Source of the DNA: an uncultured Alistipes sp.
GTDB lineage: Bacteria > Bacteroidota > Bacteroidia > Bacteroidales > Rikenellaceae
NCBI RefSeq assembly: GCF_902388705.1
Contig: NZ_CABMQJ010000076.1
Location: forward strand, 1 to 7,745
Length of the DNA stretch: 7,745 nucleotides
Direction: 5' to 3'
Positions 5,413 through 7,745 of the stretch are shown here, one piece after another. The notes under the pieces are model-generated. The model had not been told where the DNA came from, made no database searches, and saw nothing but the letters and a program-made list of their open reading frames with translations. The position numbers and the translations under genes were made by a program. Numbering within the stretch: the stretch's first letter is position 1; each line of letters begins with the position of its first letter.

Positions 5413-7745
5413 CTATTTGCGTTTCACTTCTACCTGTTCGTATCCCTCGACGATGTCGCCGACACGGATATCGTTGAACGATTCGATGTTCAGTCCGCAG
5501 TCCTGTCCGGCCGAAACCTCTTTGACGTCGTCCTTGAAGCGCTTGAGCGACCCGAGCTTGCCGGTGTAAATCACGATACCGTCGCGGATGACGCGGATCG
5601 GGGTGTTGCGCTGGAGCTTGCCTTCGCGTACGACGCATCCGGCGACGGTTCCGACCTTCGATATCTTGAAGATCTCCAGCACCTCGACCGAAGCGACGAT
5701 CTCCTCTTTCATCACCGGCTCGAGCATGCCCTCGATGGCGTCCTTGATGTCGTTGATGGCGTCGTAGATGATCGAGTAGAGGCGGATTTCGATCTCCTCT
5801 TTCTCGGCCAGCTTGCGCGCGGATGCCGACGGGCGCACCTGGAAGCCGACGATGATGGCGTTCGAAGCGGCGGCCAGCAGCACGTCCGACTCCGAGATCT
5901 GTCCCACGGCGGCGTGGATGACGTTGACCTGCACGGTTTCCTTCGAGAGCTTGATGAGCGAACCCGACATGGCCTCGATCGAACCGTCCACGTCGCCCTT
6001 GACGATGATGTTCAGCTCCTTGAACGAGCCGATGGCGATGCGCCGTCCGATTTCGTCGAGCGTCACGTGCTTCTGGGTCATGATGCCCTGCATGCGCTGC
6101 AGCTGCTCGCGCTTGTTGGCGATTTCGCGTGCCGAGCGGTCGTCCTCCATGACGTTGAACGTGTCGCCGGCCTGCGGGGCTCCGTTCAGTCCCAGCACCT
6201 GTACCGGCGTCGAGGGGCCTGCCACCTCCACTTTCTTGCCGTTCTCGTTGAACATGGCCTTCACGCGGCCCGTGGAGGTGCCCGAGAGGATTACGTCGCC
6301 GATATGCAGCGTACCGCTCTGCACGAGGATGGTCGAAACGTATCCGCGGCCCTTGTCGAGCGTCGACTCGATTACCGTACCTACGGCTTTCTTGTCCGGA
6401 TTGGCTTTCAGGTCGAGCATTTCGGCTTCGAGCAGCACCTTCTCGAGCAGTTTGTCGAGGTTCAGGCCCTTCTTGGCCGAAATCTCCTGATCCTGGTATT
6501 TTCCGCCCCACGACTCCACGAGGTAGTTCATCTGCGAGAGCTGCTCCTTGATGTGGTCGGGGTTGGCGTTGGGTTTGTCGATTTTGTTGATGGCGAAAAC
6601 CATCGGCACGCCTGCGGCCTGCGCGTGGTTGATTGCCTCGATGGTCTGCGGCATGACGCTGTCGTCGGCCGCCACGATGATGATTGCGACGTCCGTGATT
6701 TTGGCGCCGCGGGCACGCATGGCCGTGAAGGCCTCGTGGCCCGGCGTGTCGAGGAACGTGATTTTCTGTCCGTTCAGTTCGACGCTGTAGGCACCGATGT
6801 GCTGCGTGATACCGCCGGCCTCGCCCTCGATGACGTTGGTTTTGCGGATGTTGTCCAGCAGCGAGGTCTTACCGTGGTCGACGTGTCCCATGACCGTAAC
6901 GATCGGCGGGCGCGGCATGAGGTTTTCCTCCTTGTCCTCGCCTTCGTCGTTGATAGCCTCCTGGATTTCCACCGAAACGAACTCGACCTTGTAGCCGAAC
7001 TCCTCGGCGACTACCACGAGCGCTTCGGCGTCGAGGCGCTGGTTGATGGACACCATCAGTCCCAGGTTCATGCACGCCGTGATAACCTGCGTCGGCGATA
7101 TGTTCATCATCGTCGCCAGTTCGCTCACGGTCACGAACTCCGTGACTTTGAGCGTCGAACGTTCCTGTTCTTCGCGTTCGAACTCTTCGTTCATGCGCTC
7201 GGCTACGGCGTCGCGCTTGTCCTTGCGGTATTTGGCGCTCTTGTTCTTGGCACCCTTGGCCGTCAGGCGTGCGAGGGTGTCCTTTACCTGCTTCGAAACC
7301 TCTTCGTCGCTCACTTCGGGACGTACAATCGGTTTCGGGGCCGCTTTGCCCTTGTTCTTGTTGCGGCGTCCTTCGCCGGGACGGGGCTGGTTCTGTCCCT
7401 GTCCGCCGGGACGGTTCTGTCCGCCCTGGCCTCCGGGGCGGTTTTGTCCGCCCGGGCCGCCTTGTCCGCCCTGCTTGTTGCCGCCGCCCTGCGCATTGCC
7501 TTTCGGAGCCTTGCTCACGTCGACTTTTTCTTTCTGCAGGCGCTTGCGTTTATGCTTGCCGCCGGCCACGAATCCCGATACGTCCATCGTGCCGAGTACC
7601 TGCGGCCCGGTCAGGGTCACGGTTTCCGGCCGGAAGATGTTGTCTTTCGGGGCCGCGGGTTCCGCTTTGGGTGCCTCGGCCGCCGGGGTTGCTGCGGGCT
7701 TCTCCTGTACGGGCGCAGCCGGAGTTGCCGGAGCCGCCGGAGCCG
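5413..7745 (-). CDS. infB: Translation initiation factor IF-2, 5'-truncated by the window edge
   Basis: IF-2 is the GTPase that brings initiator fMet-tRNA to the 30S subunit and promotes 50S joining. The frame is open to the right edge, so the true N-terminus lies outside; about 776 residues are visible, ending in VEVKRK and a TAG stop. In order I see a Pro/Ala-rich linker, a basic stretch (GKHKRKRLQKEK), a Gly/Gln/Asn/Pro low-complexity segment, a charged helical stretch, and an IF2_N-type helical domain (FVTVSELATMMNISPTQVI). The GTPase domain follows: G1 GHVDHGKT at 6888-6865, G2 GGITQ, G3 DTPGH at 6750-6736, G4 NKID at 6588-6577, and G5 SAKKG. Next come the beta-barrel domain II, domain III (from about 6035), and the C-terminal fMet-tRNA-binding domain (from about 5735). 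All G motifs are intact. The stop lies 7 bp before the next gene on the same strand, suggesting cotranscription. Identification is secure. Confidence 0.98.
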   Translation of the reverse strand, partial: APAAPATPAAPVQEKPAATPAAEAPKAEPAAPKDNIFRPETVTLTGPQVLGTMDVSGFVAGGKHKRKRLQKEKVDVSKAPKGNAQGGGNKQGGQGGPGGQNRPGGQGGQNRPGGQGQNQPRPGEGRRNKNKGKAAPKPIVRPEVSDEEVSKQVKDTLARLTAKGAKNKSAKYRKDKRDAVAERMNEEFEREEQERSTLKVTEFVTVSELATMMNISPTQVITACMNLGLMVSINQRLDAEALVVVAEEFGYKVEFVSVEIQEAINDEGEDKEENLMPRPPIVTVMGHVDHGKTSLLDNIRKTNVIEGEAGGITQHIGAYSVELNGQKITFLDTPGHEAFTAMRARGAKITDVAIIIVAADDSVMPQTIEAINHAQAAGVPMVFAINKIDKPNANPDHIKEQLSQMNYLVESWGGKYQDQEISAKKGLNLDKLLEKVLLEAEMLDLKANPDKKAVGTVIESTLDKGRGYVSTILVQSGTLHIGDVILSGTSTGRVKAMFNENGKKVEVAGPSTPVQVLGLNGAPQAGDTFNVMEDDRSAREIANKREQLQRMQGIMTQKHVTLDEIGRRIAIGSFKELNIIVKGDVDGSIEAMSGSLIKLSKETVQVNVIHAAVGQISESDVLLAAASNAIIVGFQVRPSASARKLAEKEEIEIRLYSIIYDAINDIKDAIEGMLEPVMKEEIVASVEVLEIFKISKVGTVAGCVVREGKLQRNTPIRVIRDGIVIYTGKLGSLKRFKDDVKEVSAGQDCGLNIESFNDIRVGDIVEGYEQVEVKRK

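Noticed and set aside
4041..5477. Long plus-strand open frame of 478 codons
   Set aside because: Antisense to the CoA-transferase, the exported protein and the infB end; His/Val-rich composition is typical of a shadow frame.
1..7745. CRISPR array, tRNA or rRNA genes, insertion sequence, toxin-antitoxin or phage genes
   Set aside because: No spaced direct repeats, cloverleaf-like or rRNA-like sequence, transposase motif, or relevant protein family is visible in any frame I could judge.

Overview
The window looks like chromosomal DNA from a fairly GC-rich member of the Bacteroidales. An Alistipes-like (Rikenellaceae) genome is my best guess, and it is an inference. Support comes from the IF-2 form with a long Pro/Ala and Gly/Gln/Asn linker, the start regions without clear Shine-Dalgarno sites, and a perfect Bacteroidetes-type -7 box (TATCTTTG, consensus TAnnTTTG) upstream of one gene. 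All six protein genes I accept lie on the minus strand, so the window reads from its right edge to its left.

Right half (7745 to 3379): a 5'-truncated infB (translation initiation factor IF-2) is followed after 7 bp by a gene for a small exported protein of unknown function, and after a further 24 bp by a class I CoA-transferase of the 4-hydroxybutyrate CoA-transferase / acetyl-CoA hydrolase family. The spacing suggests one transcription unit. It ends in a strong intrinsic terminator (11-bp stem, seven T) at about 3409-3379.

Middle (3377 to 1199): a lipoprotein of the nucleotide pyrophosphatase/phosphodiesterase (NPP) family starts just past that terminator, from a promoter-like box touching the T-tract. 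A class I SAM-dependent methyltransferase follows with its own well-matched promoter and its own terminator. The two look like separately controlled single genes.

Left part (1198 to 1): mostly non-coding. A 123-residue membrane protein with a C-terminal zinc-ribbon-like Cys pattern lies at 483-854. Upstream of it, at about 910-1087, two related arms of roughly 85 nt face each other as a long imperfect palindrome. The first 482 bases hold no convincing gene but contain a heptanucleotide tandem repeat (CTCACCT, about 4.7 copies), a G8 tract and small hairpins.

I see no defence system, phage, insertion sequence, CRISPR array, tRNA or rRNA. The coding part is ordinary core and metabolic genome. 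The least explained signals are the long palindrome, the heptamer array, and the two small proteins without a recognised family.
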